From the NCBI RefSeq assembly GCF_031846305.1, contig NZ_JAVRHY010000004.1, forward strand, positions 124,001-188,000: a stretch of 64,000 bases of DNA, given 5' to 3'. The translations under genes and the position numbers were made by a program. Shown here piece after piece: positions 42,561 to 51,807 of the stretch. Position 1 is the stretch's first letter. The number at the start of each line of letters is the position of its first letter. The notes beneath the pieces were generated by a model, which saw only the letters and a program-made list of their open reading frames with translations, did no database searches and was not told the origin of the DNA. The stretch comes from Spectribacter acetivorans. Lineage in GTDB: Bacteria > Pseudomonadota > Gammaproteobacteria > Nevskiales > Salinisphaeraceae.

Positions 42561-44558
42561 TTAGAAAAGGTCGCGCAACGCGTTCGCCACGCCGGCCTCG
42601 GTCAGGCCGAAATGCTCGTAAACCACGGGGCCGGGTGCGGATTCGCCATAGGTATCCACCCCCATGACTCGGCCGGCGTTGCCCACGAAGCGGTGCCAGT
42701 TATCGGTCACCCCGGCCTCGACCGCCAATCGACGGGTCACGCCCGGCGGCAGCACCGATTCGCGATAGGCCTGATCCTGGGCGTCGAAGCGTTCCACGCA
42801 GGGCATGGACACGACGCGCACCGCACGACCTTCCTCCGCCAGTGCCCGGGCGCCCGCCATCGCCAGGCCGACTTCCGAACCGGTGGCGATGACGATGGCT
42901 TCCGGGTCGCTATCCGGCTCGAGCAGCACATAGCCGCCGCGGGCAATCGCCGCCACCTGCGCATCGCTGCGGGTCTCGTGAGGGACGCCCTGCCGGGTCA
43001 GCGCCAGCGCCACCGGGCCGTCGCGGCGCTCCAGGCCACGTCGCCAGGCCACCGCGGTTTCGACGTCGTCGCAGGGCCGCCACATTTCCAGATTCGGAAT
43101 CAGTCGCAGGCTGGCCACGTGCTCCACCGACTGGTGGGTGGGGCCGTCTTCACCCAGGCCGATGGAGTCGTGGGTGTAGACGAGGACGTTGCGGATACCC
43201 ATCAACGCGGCCAGCCGCACCGCGTTGCGGGCGTAATCGGAAAAGGTCAGGAACGTGGCGCAGAAGGGAATGATGCCGCCGTGCAGCGACAGGCCGTTGG
43301 CCATGGCGGTCATGCCGAATTCGCGCACGCCGTAGTAGAGGTAATTGCCGCTGAAGTCGCCGACCTTGATCGGCTGGTGGCCGCTCCAGTCGGTGCCGTT
43401 CGAGCCGGACAGGTCGGCCGAGCCGCCCAGCAGTTCCGGCAGATGGGCGGCGAATGCGCCGATGGTCGCCTTGGAGGCCTTGCGGGTGGCGTCGTCCTTG
43501 CCGCTGGCCTGGGTCGCGGCGACGAACTCGTCGGCCACACTTGCCCAGTCGGCCGGCAGTTCGCCGGCCATCCGGCGATCGAAATCGGTGGCGGCCTGCA
43601 GGTTGGCGGCCTTGTACTGTTCGTGCAGCGCGCGCCAGGCCTTTTCCAGCTCCGCCCCCTTGCTGCGCTTGTCCCAGGCCTGGTAGATCGCATCGGGGAT
43701 GGCAAAACGGGTGTCGTCGGACCAGCCCAGCTTCTCGCGCACCCGGGCCACCTCGTCATCACCCAGTGCCGCGCCGTGCACGCCGGCGGTGCCCTGCATG
43801 TTGGGCGAGCCCCAGCCGATCACGGTCTTGCAGCAGATCAGCGTGGGCTGATCGGTATTCTTGCGGGCGGTTTCGATCGCGGTCTTGATCTCATCGGCGT
43901 CGTGGCCGTCGACGTTGCGCACCACCTGCCAGCCATAGGACTCGAAGCGTTTGGGGGTATCGTCGGTGAACCAGCCGGCGGTTTCGCCGTCGATCGAGAT
44001 GCCGTTGTCGTCGTAGAACACCACCAGCTTGCCCAGGCCCAGATGGCCGGCCAGCGAACAGGCCTCGTGCGAAATGCCCTCCATCAGGCAGCCATCGCCG
44101 GCGAAGCAATAGGTCCAGTGGTTGACCAGATTCAGGCCGTCGCGATTGAACTCGGCGGCCAGCCGCGCCTCGGCCAGCGCCATGCCCACGGCCGTGGCCA
44201 GCCCCTGCCCCAGCGGCCCGGTGGTGGTTTCCACCCCGGGGGTGATGCCGTATTCCGGGTGACCCGGCGTCTTCGAATGCAGCTGACGGAAATTCTTGAT
44301 TTCCTGCAGCGGCAGGTCGTAACCGCTCAGATGCAACAGCGCGTACTGCAGCATGCAGCCGTGGCCATTGGACACGACAAAGCGATCCCGGTCGGGCCAG
44401 TCGGGATTGGCCGGGTTGAACCGCATGAAATCATTCCAGAGAACTTCGGCAATGTCGGCCATGCCCATGGGCATGCCGGGGTGACCGGAATTGGCGGCCT
44501 GGACCGCGTCCATCGCCAGAATCCGGATGGCGTCCGCGAGTTCTCGTCGTTTGGTCAT
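42561..44558 (-). CDS. tkt: transketolase
   Basis: 665 residues from the ATG at 44558 (MTKRRELADAIRI is the family N-terminus; the frame extends 12 residues upstream). TPP-binding blocks are present: ANSGHPGMPMGMADIAEVLW, GHGCMLQYALLHLSGYDL, GDGCLMEGISHEACSLAGHL with GDGxxxEG, and the C-terminal FGLTEAGVANALRDLF. Transfers two-carbon units in the pentose phosphate pathway with thiamine diphosphate. First gene of the tkt-gap-pgk block; an AT-rich leader of about 268 bases lies upstream and is shared with phoX in the other direction. Confidence 0.96.
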   Translation of the reverse strand: MTKRRELADAIRILAMDAVQAANSGHPGMPMGMADIAEVLWNDFMRFNPANPDWPDRDRFVVSNGHGCMLQYALLHLSGYDLPLQEIKNFRQLHSKTPGHPEYGITPGVETTTGPLGQGLATAVGMALAEARLAAEFNRDGLNLVNHWTYCFAGDGCLMEGISHEACSLAGHLGLGKLVVFYDDNGISIDGETAGWFTDDTPKRFESYGWQVVRNVDGHDADEIKTAIETARKNTDQPTLICCKTVIGWGSPNMQGTAGVHGAALGDDEVARVREKLGWSDDTRFAIPDAIYQAWDKRSKGAELEKAWRALHEQYKAANLQAATDFDRRMAGELPADWASVADEFVAATQASGKDDATRKASKATIGAFAAHLPELLGGSADLSGSNGTDWSGHQPIKVGDFSGNYLYYGVREFGMTAMANGLSLHGGIIPFCATFLTFSDYARNAVRLAALMGIRNVLVYTHDSIGLGEDGPTHQSVEHVASLRLIPNLEMWRPCDDVETAVAWRRGLERRDGPVALALTRQGVPHETRSDAQVAAIARGGYVLLEPDSDPEAIVIATGSEVGLAMAGARALAEEGRAVRVVSMPCVERFDAQDQAYRESVLPPGVTRRLAVEAGVTDNWHRFVGNAGRVMGVDTYGESAPGPVVYEHFGLTEAGVANALRDLF

Positions 44559-44826
44559 GGTTACCCTGTGCCCGCTGGCGGAAAGGCCGGCCATTTTCTA
44601 CGAATCCGCCCCCCCCGGCAACATTAGCTCTATTAATACTTGATATCTTCTTAATAAGTTTTCTTTTATTCGATTGGGGTGTCGAACGCCGGCGGTAGCG
44701 CATTCCCGCTGCCAGGCTGGGCGCGGCTGTCATGCCGATGTCAGCAAACCTCAACGTGATGGTCATGTCGGTTGGCTAGCTTGAGCCGGACCCCAAGCCA
44801 GCCAATGCAAGCCAGAGGTGCCCACC
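44559..44826. other. tkt/phoX divergent intergenic region
   Basis: 268 bases. The tkt side (44625-44675) is strikingly AT-rich, with TTAATA-type sequence that may hold the tkt promoter. The phoX side contains the Pho-box-like repeat and GC-rich sequence up to the start of phoX. No open frame is supported here. Confidence 0.4.
44727..44744 (+). promoter_or_regulatory. Pho-box-like direct repeat upstream of phoX
   Basis: CTGTCAT (44727-44733), a four-base spacer, then ATGTCAG (44738-44744): the TGTCA cores are 11 bases apart, as in PhoB binding sites. It lies 83 bases upstream of the phoX start. The second half is imperfect and a matching -10 is not obvious, so this is suggestive only. Confidence 0.4.
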
Positions 44827-46827
44827 ATGACCCGCAATCGCCCGACCATTACCGATCCGGACGCCATCAAGGAGATGGAAGGCTCGCTGTCCAACAGCAG
44901 CAGCCCGCATTTCAACCAGATTCTAGAGGCCCGCGTGTCACGCCGCGATACGCTGCGCGGCGGGCTCGGCCTGGCCGCCACCACCATCTTCGCCGGCGCC
45001 GGCCTGTCCGCCTGTGGCGGCGACTCGAACGGCGGCGCCAACGCCGCCACGCCCGGCCTTTCGTTCAACTCCATTGCCGGCTCCAGCGCCGATTCCGTAT
45101 CCATCCCGGACGGCTATCGGATGCAGGTTCTGATCCCCTGGGGTACACCGTTCACCGGTAGCTTCCCGGCTTACGCCGGCGATGGCAGCAACACGGCCGC
45201 CGAACAGGCGCAGCAGATCGGCGCGAACCACGACGGCATGACCTTCTTCCCGCTACCGGAACGCTCGGAAAGCGCCACCCGCGGCCTGCTGGTGATCAAC
45301 CACGAATACTCCAACCCCACGCTGTTCGCCGGCGATGGCCGCGCCACGGACATGAACGGCGCGCCCACCGATGCCGACGAGGTGCGCAAGGACATCAACG
45401 CGCATGGTGTAAGCGTGGTGGAAATCGCCCAGGGCACCGACCGCAACTGGGGCGTGATCCAGGGCGGCTTCAATCGCCGCATCACCGCGGCCACGCCGAT
45501 GTCGCTGTCCGGCCCGGCCGCCGGCAGCGAGTTCATGGTCACCGCCTATGACAATTCGGGCATGACCACCCGTGGCACCGTCAACAACTGCGGCCGCGGC
45601 TTCACGCCGTGGGGCACCTACCTGGCCTGCGAAGAGAATATTCAGGGCTACTTCATCACCACGGAAGCCAACCCGCCGCGCGACAAGGCCCGCTACGGCC
45701 TGACCGATACCGGCTTCGGTTATCTCTGGAGCAATGTCGCCGGTGATCCCTCGGAAGTGAACGGCGAGTTCGCCCGCTTCGACACGACGCCGAGCGGCCC
45801 GGACGCCGCCAGCGATTATCGCAACGAAGCCAGCACCTTCGGCTGGCTGGTGGAAATCGATCCGTTCAATCCCGCTGCTACGCCCGTCAAGCGCACCGCC
45901 ATGGGCCGCTTCCGCCACGAAGGCGCGGAACCGGGCCGCATCGTGGACGGCCGCCCCATTGCCTTCTACATGGGTGACGACGCTCGCGGCGAATACATGT
46001 ACAAGTTCGTCACCGCCGAGGCCTGGGACCCCGCCCAGCCCAACACCAACATGCTGGACAACGGCACGCTCTACGTTGCCCGCCTCGACGCGGACGGCAG
46101 CGGCGAATGGCTGCCGCTCGACTACGACAGCAACCCGGCACTGGCCAGTGACTTCGTCAGCCAGGCGGACGTGCTCGTCAACACCCGCACGGCGGCCGAT
46201 GTGCTTGGCGCCACGCCGATGGACCGGCCGGAGTGGTCGACCACCGATCCCAGCACCGGCGAAATCTATTTCACGCTGACCAACAACACCAACCGCGGCC
46301 CGGACCAGACCGACGCCGCCAACCCGCGCGGTCCGAACACCCACGGTCACGTCATCCGGCTTGCCGAGAACGATGACAACCCCGCCGCCACCGGTTTCGT
46401 GTGGGATATTTTCGTCTTCGGTTCCAACGCCAATGCGGACCCGAGCTTCAACATCTCCGGCCTGACGCTGGACAACGAATTCGGCAGCCCGGACGGCCTG
46501 TGGTTCGACAAGCGCGGCGTGCTCTGGATCCAGACCGACAACGGCGCGCCGCTGGACTCGGACACCAACGACCAGATGCTGGCGGTGGTTCCGGCCCAGT
46601 TGAATGGCGACCGCACGGTCAACCCCGACACCCAGGCCAGCCTCAAGCGGTTCTTCGTCGGCCCGGTGGGCTGCGAAGTCACCGGCGTGGAGATGACGCC
46701 TGACTACCGCACCATGTTCGTGAACATCCAGCATCCGGGCGGCAACTGGCCGGACGGCGGCAGCGCCCGCCCCCGGTCGGCCACCGTCATCATCTCGCGC
46801 GAAGACGACGGCGAAATCGCCCTCTGA
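44827..46827 (+). CDS. phoX: PhoX-family (DUF839) alkaline phosphatase, Tat-exported lipoprotein-like
   Basis: 666 residues from the ATG at 44827. Unusual long N-region, then a twin-arginine motif (R39, R40 in SRRDTLRGGLGLAATTIF) and a lipobox-like GLSAC. The PhoX fold blocks follow: GLLVINHEYSNPTLF, CGRGFTPWGTYLACEENIQGY, GRFRHEGAEPGRIVDG and GLTLDNEFGSPDGLWFDKRGV. PhoX is a calcium/iron phosphatase that releases phosphate from organic phosphates in the periplasm, usually under PhoB control. A Pho-box-like repeat is present upstream. A terminator follows the gene, separating it from the DUF4331 gene. Confidence 0.9.
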   Translation: MTRNRPTITDPDAIKEMEGSLSNSSSPHFNQILEARVSRRDTLRGGLGLAATTIFAGAGLSACGGDSNGGANAATPGLSFNSIAGSSADSVSIPDGYRMQVLIPWGTPFTGSFPAYAGDGSNTAAEQAQQIGANHDGMTFFPLPERSESATRGLLVINHEYSNPTLFAGDGRATDMNGAPTDADEVRKDINAHGVSVVEIAQGTDRNWGVIQGGFNRRITAATPMSLSGPAAGSEFMVTAYDNSGMTTRGTVNNCGRGFTPWGTYLACEENIQGYFITTEANPPRDKARYGLTDTGFGYLWSNVAGDPSEVNGEFARFDTTPSGPDAASDYRNEASTFGWLVEIDPFNPAATPVKRTAMGRFRHEGAEPGRIVDGRPIAFYMGDDARGEYMYKFVTAEAWDPAQPNTNMLDNGTLYVARLDADGSGEWLPLDYDSNPALASDFVSQADVLVNTRTAADVLGATPMDRPEWSTTDPSTGEIYFTLTNNTNRGPDQTDAANPRGPNTHGHVIRLAENDDNPAATGFVWDIFVFGSNANADPSFNISGLTLDNEFGSPDGLWFDKRGVLWIQTDNGAPLDSDTNDQMLAVVPAQLNGDRTVNPDTQASLKRFFVGPVGCEVTGVEMTPDYRTMFVNIQHPGGNWPDGGSARPRSATVIISREDDGEIAL

Positions 46828-46859
46828 TCCCCCTCGCGACAACCTCGCGAAACTCGTTT

Positions 46860-46888
46860 GCCCGGCCCCGGTGGCCGGGCATTTTTTT
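46860..46888 (+). terminator. rho-independent terminator after phoX
   Basis: GCCCGGCC (46860-46867) pairs with GGCCGGGC (46873-46880), followed by A and seven T. Thirty bases after the phoX stop. Confidence 0.9.
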
Positions 46889-47018
46889 GCCCGATCCGGC
46901 GATTCCTGAATCCGAAGTCATCCCGCCGGCGTAGGAGTTGGTATCACCGACATTCCGATGGCGAGTGAGAAGGGCGGGCCAAGCCTGGCCAGGCACTACA
47001 GGAAGGGAGCACATCTTC

Positions 47019-48599
47019 ATGCTGAACCGAACACACCCAATTATCGGGACGGCGGCCACGCTGGCCGTCACCCTGGCCGCGGGATCGGCGGCCTTCGCCT
47101 CCAGTCACCGCGAGGCACCGTTCATCACGGAAAAGCCCAAGGTCGACGGCACCGACTTCTACATGTTCCGAAGCTACGAGAGCGGACGCGAAGACTTCGT
47201 CACGCTGATCGCCAACTATCAGCCGCTGCAAGATGCCTACGGCGGACCCAACTACTTCACCATGGATGAAGACGCCCGTTACGAAATCCACGTGGACAAC
47301 GACGGCGATACGGTCGAGGACCTAACCTTCCGGTTCGAGTTCGACAATGAATATCGAAACGCGTCGTTGCCGGTCGGCCCGGATAACAGCCCAGTAACAA
47401 TCCCGCTTGCCAATGTCGGGCCCGGCGGAAACGCCAGTCCGGTCGGCCCTGGCGTGGATGACAACGCTGGCCTTAATGTTATCGAAAATTACACGGTGAC
47501 GCTGATCGAAGGTGATCGGAAACAGGGCATGGCCAGCCCCGTCACCCAGATGAGTACCGGCGACACCACGTTCCGCAAGCCGGTCGACAACATCGGCACC
47601 AAGACCATCCCCGACTATTCCGCATACGCCAACAACCACATCTACACGGTCAATGTACCCGGCTGTGACACGCCAGCGCAGCTGTTCGTCGGGCAGCGTC
47701 AGGAAGGATTCGTGGTGAACCTGGGCCAAGTCTTCGACCGAGTCAACCTCCCTGCCCCGCCAGTTGGAAATCGTGACAGAGGTGGGAACATCCTTGGTGA
47801 CAAGAACATCACTTCCCTGGCGCTGGAGATTGACCGGAATTGCCTGACCGCCGGTAATGAACCGGTGATTGGCGCCTGGACCACTGCCAGCCTGCCTCAG
47901 GCCGAGGTTCAGCGGCCGAACCCGACGGTGGATACGCCGGCGGTGTCCGGGGGCGCCTTCACGCAGGTGTCTCGCCTGGGAAGCCCGCTGGTTAATGAGG
48001 TCGTGATCGGCCTTGACCAGAAGGATGCATTCAATAACAGCGAGCCGAAGGACGATCTGACCAACTTCGCCAATTTCGTCCTCTACCCAACGCTGCCGGT
48101 ACTGATTAATGCGCTGTTCGAAGTGCCGCCACCAGCCACACCGCGTTTTGACCTGGTTGCGGCTTTTGTGACCGGCATCAGAACCAACGTGGGTGGCAAC
48201 ATGACCAACTTCACGCAGCCGCAGGCAATTACGGACGCCAATGCTGACGAAATCACGATGGGCGGCGAAATGCTGCGTCTGAACACGGCATTCCCGACTG
48301 ATCCGACACCGGTTGGCATGCAGGAGGACCTGGGCTTTCTGGCCTGTGACCTAGCCGGCTTCCCGAACGGACGCAGGCCTGTTGACGACGTCGTGGACAT
48401 CGCGCTGACCGTTGCTGAGGGCGCCATCACGGCTGAAAACCCCAACAACCTCCAAACTTGCGATGTGAGCGGTGGGGTACCGGGGACGACTCTAAACGGA
48501 GGGAACGTGGTGAACGACGGAGCACAGCCAAACCCCGGCAGCTACCTGACGCAGTTTCCGTATCTGGACACGCCCATCCCGGGCGCAACCACGCCGTAA
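47019..48599 (+). CDS. DUF4331 secreted protein
   Basis: 526 residues from the ATG at 47019 (GGAAGGGAG upstream; a longer frame adds 27 residues without a signal peptide). Signal peptide MLNRTHPIIGTAATLAVTLAAG ends SAAFA. The DUF4331 hallmark SSHREAPFI is the mature N-terminus; then KVDGTDFYMFRSYE, TLIANYQPLQDAYGGPNYF, VDNDGDTVEDLTFRFEF and, later, RLGSPLVNEVVIGLDQKDAFN. The family is widespread, secreted, and of unknown function. Base composition falls from about 47.4 to 48.5 kb. The small lipoprotein follows 15 bases downstream, so the two are co-expressed. Confidence 0.9.
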   Translation: MLNRTHPIIGTAATLAVTLAAGSAAFASSHREAPFITEKPKVDGTDFYMFRSYESGREDFVTLIANYQPLQDAYGGPNYFTMDEDARYEIHVDNDGDTVEDLTFRFEFDNEYRNASLPVGPDNSPVTIPLANVGPGGNASPVGPGVDDNAGLNVIENYTVTLIEGDRKQGMASPVTQMSTGDTTFRKPVDNIGTKTIPDYSAYANNHIYTVNVPGCDTPAQLFVGQRQEGFVVNLGQVFDRVNLPAPPVGNRDRGGNILGDKNITSLALEIDRNCLTAGNEPVIGAWTTASLPQAEVQRPNPTVDTPAVSGGAFTQVSRLGSPLVNEVVIGLDQKDAFNNSEPKDDLTNFANFVLYPTLPVLINALFEVPPPATPRFDLVAAFVTGIRTNVGGNMTNFTQPQAITDANADEITMGGEMLRLNTAFPTDPTPVGMQEDLGFLACDLAGFPNGRRPVDDVVDIALTVAEGAITAENPNNLQTCDVSGGVPGTTLNGGNVVNDGAQPNPGSYLTQFPYLDTPIPGATTP

Positions 48600-48614
48600 G
48601 CCGGAGGGCAACCA

Positions 48615-48899
48615 ATGCGACGTCACAGACTCACATTCGCCACCGCGGGGGCCGGCATCCTCTTACTTGCCGGCTGCGGCGGAGACGACAACAATTTCTT
48701 CAACGACAACCCTGACATGATGCAGCCGATGGGCAACAGCGCCTCGGCGATCGTCAATCAGGATCCGGATGATGAATCCCTGCCGGTGACCGACCCGGAC
48801 GCGCTGCGGGCCGATCTCGCACGAGTCTTCGGTGGGCCGGATGATGAACCGGTTGAAATCGGTAACGGCGACACGCCGCTGCGGGATATCGTCAACTAG
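48615..48899 (+). CDS. small acidic lipoprotein paired with DUF4331
   Basis: 94 residues; GGAGGG Shine-Dalgarno seven bases upstream. Lipobox LLLAGC with Cys21. The mature part is acidic (DDNNFFNDNPDMM, then PVTDPDALRADLARVFGGPDDEP) and ends DIVN; no known motif. It begins 15 bases after the DUF4331 stop and a terminator follows, so it is a stable partner of that protein. Function unknown. Confidence 0.7.
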   Translation: MRRHRLTFATAGAGILLLAGCGGDDNNFFNDNPDMMQPMGNSASAIVNQDPDDESLPVTDPDALRADLARVFGGPDDEPVEIGNGDTPLRDIVN

Positions 48900-48924
48900 C
48901 GACGCGACAACAAGCGTGTGTTCA

Positions 48925-48957
48925 AGCCCACTGTGTGCCGCACACAGTGGGCTTTTT
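48925..48957 (+). terminator. rho-independent terminator after the DUF4331/lipoprotein pair
   Basis: AGCCCACTGTGTG (48925-48937) pairs perfectly with CACACAGTGGGCT (48941-48953), three-base loop, followed by TTTTC. It marks the end of the plus-strand unit; the convergent NikL-like gene stops at 48957. Confidence 0.9.
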
Positions 48958-49385
48958 CATGCCCGCCGCCGCGCCAGCAGGAAGGACAGCAACCCGGCGT
49001 TGACCGCCAGGCTGCCGATCAGCGCATACAGCAACACACGCGGGGAGACGGCGACGGGCGTGGCGCTCGATTCGCCCTCGGCAACGCCACCGACTTCCAC
49101 CTCGGCCCGGACCTCGTGGCCAAGCCCGTCATCGGCGACCACCATCCAGTCTCCCGGTCGATCCGGCACGAAGGCGAATTGCCCGTCGCGGTCAGTCTGG
49201 CCGCGCTGGTGATCCTGACCGGCCAGGGTGGTCACGACAACGCGGGCCCCGGCCATGGGCTCACCCACGGCGTAGGCGAAGCGAAGTGCCACGGTGTCGA
49301 CATCCGGCAATCGCTCGAACCCGGCGCCGTGGGCGCCGGCCACGACCGGGACTATCAGGCAGGCCGCAGCCAGCAGTCGTTTCAC
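48957..49385 (-). CDS. NikL-like periplasmic protein with C-terminal membrane anchor
   Basis: 142 residues with a GTG start at 49385 (GGAGG seven bases upstream; the GTG at 49388 is adjacent). Signal peptide ends VVAGAHG; a beta-sandwich Ig-like domain with VGEPMAGARVVVTTL and TDRDGQFAFVPDRPGDWMVVADD follows; the C-terminal helix ALIGSLAVNAGLLSFLL is membrane spanning and ends RRRA. This layout matches NikL, a helper component of nickel transporters, but sequence identity cannot be judged here. Its start overlaps the stop of the HupE-like gene by four bases. Confidence 0.65.
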   Translation of the reverse strand: MKRLLAAACLIVPVVAGAHGAGFERLPDVDTVALRFAYAVGEPMAGARVVVTTLAGQDHQRGQTDRDGQFAFVPDRPGDWMVVADDGLGHEVRAEVEVGGVAEGESSATPVAVSPRVLLYALIGSLAVNAGLLSFLLARRRA

Positions 49386-50509
49386 CACAATCCCTCCAGA
49401 CGCAGGTTGAACAGCCGCTGCACCAGCCACAGGCCGCCCAGCAGCGCGATGATGACCGAGCCGGGCACCACGATACCGTGGCGGTACCAGTCCTGACGGC
49501 GGGCGGCAAAGGCCAACGGCATCACCAGCGCCGCAACCAGAATCTGGCCGCCCTCCACACCCAGATTGAAGCCCAGCAACGCCACGGTCATGGCCCCGGC
49601 CGGCAGGCCCAGGCTGCCGAGGACGCTGGCGTATCCGGCGCCGTGGATCAGGCCGAAACCGAAGGCCACCCACCACAGCCGTTCCAGCCGCACCAGCGGC
49701 CGCAGATTGTTGACCGCCGCGAACACGATGGTGGCCGCCACCCCCGCCTCCACCCAGCGCGTGGGCGGGCGCAACCAGTCCAGGGTGGCAGCCGTCAGGC
49801 TCAGGGCGTGGGCCAGGGTGAACGCGGTGACGATCTTGAGAATGTCGATGAACGCCCGGCGACCGGAAGCCACCGGCACCCACACCCCGTCGATGCGCGT
49901 GAGCATGGCCGGCAGCAGCAGGCAGACCAGGAACAGCATGTGATCGATGCCGGCCCAGATATGCCAGGCCCCCTCGCGCAGATAACGCCAGAAAAGACGA
50001 ACGGCGCCGGCGTTGTCAGGCTCGAACACCACCCGCGGCTGCGCCGGCGAAAGAATGGCACTGCGGGTGCCCGCGAATGTCAGGTTCACCAGGCCACGAT
50101 GGGTCGGGTCGAGCTCGAACAGGAAATCGTAATCCAGCGTCAGCTCCCGGACCGGCGCCGGACAGGTTCCCGACAGGGAGAGCGCGGCATAGGTGCCGTC
50201 GGCGTGGTCGACCACCGCCATCTCTGTCACCCGCAAACCGCAACCGGCTTCCCCGGCACGAATCGACAGGCCGGCCATGGCCGCCTCGGTCACCGCCGGG
50301 CGGCGGGTCTGCAACTCCCGCCAGGTGATGGCGCCGTTACCATCACCATCCAGACCGACCAGGGCGTGCAGGTCGCGCAGCGCGATGTCCCAACGCCCCT
50401 CGATGGCAGCGCCGTCAACCTGCAGCCGCAGATAGCTGTCACTGGGCTTGTGGGCAAGCGCTGCCCCCGCGGCCAGAACCAGCGTCGTGACGATCAGCCC
50501 CCGGATCAT
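49382..50509 (-). CDS. HupE/UreJ-type membrane protein with an EF-hand loop
   Basis: 375 residues from the ATG at 50509; the frame upstream is antisense to the TPR gene. Signal peptide ends AALAH. An EF-hand calcium loop lies at residues 54-65 (DGDGNGAITWRE). The periplasmic domain continues to about 180. The membrane part (180-370) starts with the HupE/UreJ block HIWAGIDHMLFL (His183 and His190) and includes AFGFGLIHGAGYAS. HupE/UreJ proteins bring nickel or cobalt into cells. Overlaps the TPR gene (ATGA at 50506-50509) and the NikL-like gene (GTGA). Cobalt/nickel identity is not proven. Confidence 0.83.
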   Translation of the reverse strand: MIRGLIVTTLVLAAGAALAHKPSDSYLRLQVDGAAIEGRWDIALRDLHALVGLDGDGNGAITWRELQTRRPAVTEAAMAGLSIRAGEAGCGLRVTEMAVVDHADGTYAALSLSGTCPAPVRELTLDYDFLFELDPTHRGLVNLTFAGTRSAILSPAQPRVVFEPDNAGAVRLFWRYLREGAWHIWAGIDHMLFLVCLLLPAMLTRIDGVWVPVASGRRAFIDILKIVTAFTLAHALSLTAATLDWLRPPTRWVEAGVAATIVFAAVNNLRPLVRLERLWWVAFGFGLIHGAGYASVLGSLGLPAGAMTVALLGFNLGVEGGQILVAALVMPLAFAARRQDWYRHGIVVPGSVIIALLGGLWLVQRLFNLRLEGLW

Positions 50510-51708
50510 GCCGGGTCCGCCATGGCTTCGAGTTGGCCGGCAAGATCCCGCAATCGCGGCGCTTCCACCGAGTGTGCTTTCAGCCACTGGAGCACGGGCC
50601 GGGCCTCGGCGGGCGCCTTCGCTGCCAGCGCCGCTTCCAGCAGAATGCGGGCGTCCAGCGGTTCCTTCTGGTCCCGCCAGTTGGCGCGGGCCAGCCACAG
50701 GGCCCGTTCCGGCCGCTCGCGCAAATACAGCTCGAACATGGCCTGTTCGCGGCGGTGCACGGTATCGCCGCGGCGTTGTGCGGCCTCGAATCGGGCCGCA
50801 AGCGTGTCGCGCTGACTCTCGAATCGGCTTGCGGCTTGTGCATTGCCGATTTCCGCCAGACGCTTGTTGGCCATCGCCAGACGCAGCAGCGCGGCATCGA
50901 TGGCCTGATGATCCGCCAGCAGCCGGACCACCGCCGCTGGTTCACCGCGTTCCAGGAGAAAGTCCGAGTAGGCATTCAGCAGATAGGGATCATCGCCGTC
51001 GGCCGCGGTAATCGCCTGCTCGAAGCGTTCGGCGGCCAGATCGGCGCGGCCGAGTCGATCGGCTATCTCGGCGGCGATGGTCAGGGCCCAGACGCGGGTG
51101 CCGGCATTCACCGAGGCGTCGGCTGCCAGCGCGCTCTCCAGCGCATTCAGTGCCGCCGGGGCCGACCCCGACAGGCTGGCCGGCGGCGCGGCGCAAGCGG
51201 CCACGATCAGGGTCCGCACCTGCCCGGTCAGGGCGGCGCAATCCAGCAGCGCCGGCTCGTAGCGTGCCTGCACGGTGTGCAGACTGGCGCGGGTCAGCCG
51301 CGCCTGGGCGTGCTGGGGCTGGGCTGCAAGCACGGCATCCAGATCGGCGATGGCGCGGCCGAACTCATGCCGCCGCTGGGCGATGGTCGCGCGGAGCAGG
51401 CGGACCGGGTCCGGTGGGTCTGCCCGGCCCCACCAGGGTGCCAGCGCCGACTGCGCATAGCCGAGGTAGCGCGGATCCGCCGTCGCGCGCGCCTGCTCGA
51501 TGGCCGCACGGGCGTATTCCACCGCCAGACCGACGCGTTCGGGCGACTGATCCAGCGACTTGCGCAGCTGCGACAGGCGGGCCGCCCCGGGATCGGAGGC
51601 CGGCGTGACCCGCGCAAGGACGGCGTCCGGCTTGTCTGGGCGGTAGGGTTCGCCGCCGAACACCGATGGCGCCAGCAGCAGAAAAAGACCGGCAAGAAAA
51701 ATTCGCAT
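50506..51708 (-). CDS. secreted TPR-like protein at head of the HupE operon
   Basis: 400 residues from the ATG at 51708 (an ATG at 51711 is adjacent; the longer frame to 51750 adds an unlikely basic tail). Signal peptide ends PSVFGG. The rest is helical repeats rich in Ala, Arg and Leu of TPR style (PRYLGYAQSALAPWWG, RLTRASLHTVQARYEPAL, LLNAYSDFLLERGEPAAVVRLL). First gene of the HupE operon, divergent from the TonB-dependent receptor across about 100 bases. Comparable TPR genes sit beside HupE/UreJ genes in other genomes (recall, not checked). Periplasmic scaffold is inference. Confidence 0.7.
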   Translation of the reverse strand: MRIFLAGLFLLLAPSVFGGEPYRPDKPDAVLARVTPASDPGAARLSQLRKSLDQSPERVGLAVEYARAAIEQARATADPRYLGYAQSALAPWWGRADPPDPVRLLRATIAQRRHEFGRAIADLDAVLAAQPQHAQARLTRASLHTVQARYEPALLDCAALTGQVRTLIVAACAAPPASLSGSAPAALNALESALAADASVNAGTRVWALTIAAEIADRLGRADLAAERFEQAITAADGDDPYLLNAYSDFLLERGEPAAVVRLLADHQAIDAALLRLAMANKRLAEIGNAQAASRFESQRDTLAARFEAAQRRGDTVHRREQAMFELYLRERPERALWLARANWRDQKEPLDARILLEAALAAKAPAEARPVLQWLKAHSVEAPRLRDLAGQLEAMADPA

Positions 51709-51807
51709 CATGGGCGGCTTACGTGCCAACGACCGAGTACGGACGCGCATCCCTCGGTTGCGCGGCAGCGTAGTGGTTTGCAGGGAACAAACAGAAAAAG
51801 TGACTCG

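Noticed and set aside
42612..44627. 671-residue plus-strand frame
   Set aside because: Lies fully antisense to transketolase and lacks any domain pattern.
45253..46842. 529-residue minus-strand frame
   Set aside because: Antisense of phoX with low-complexity content; phoX has a Tat signal, domain motifs and a terminator.
50533..51807. Long upstream extension of the TonB receptor frame
   Set aside because: Antisense through the TPR gene; the signal peptide begins only at 51808.
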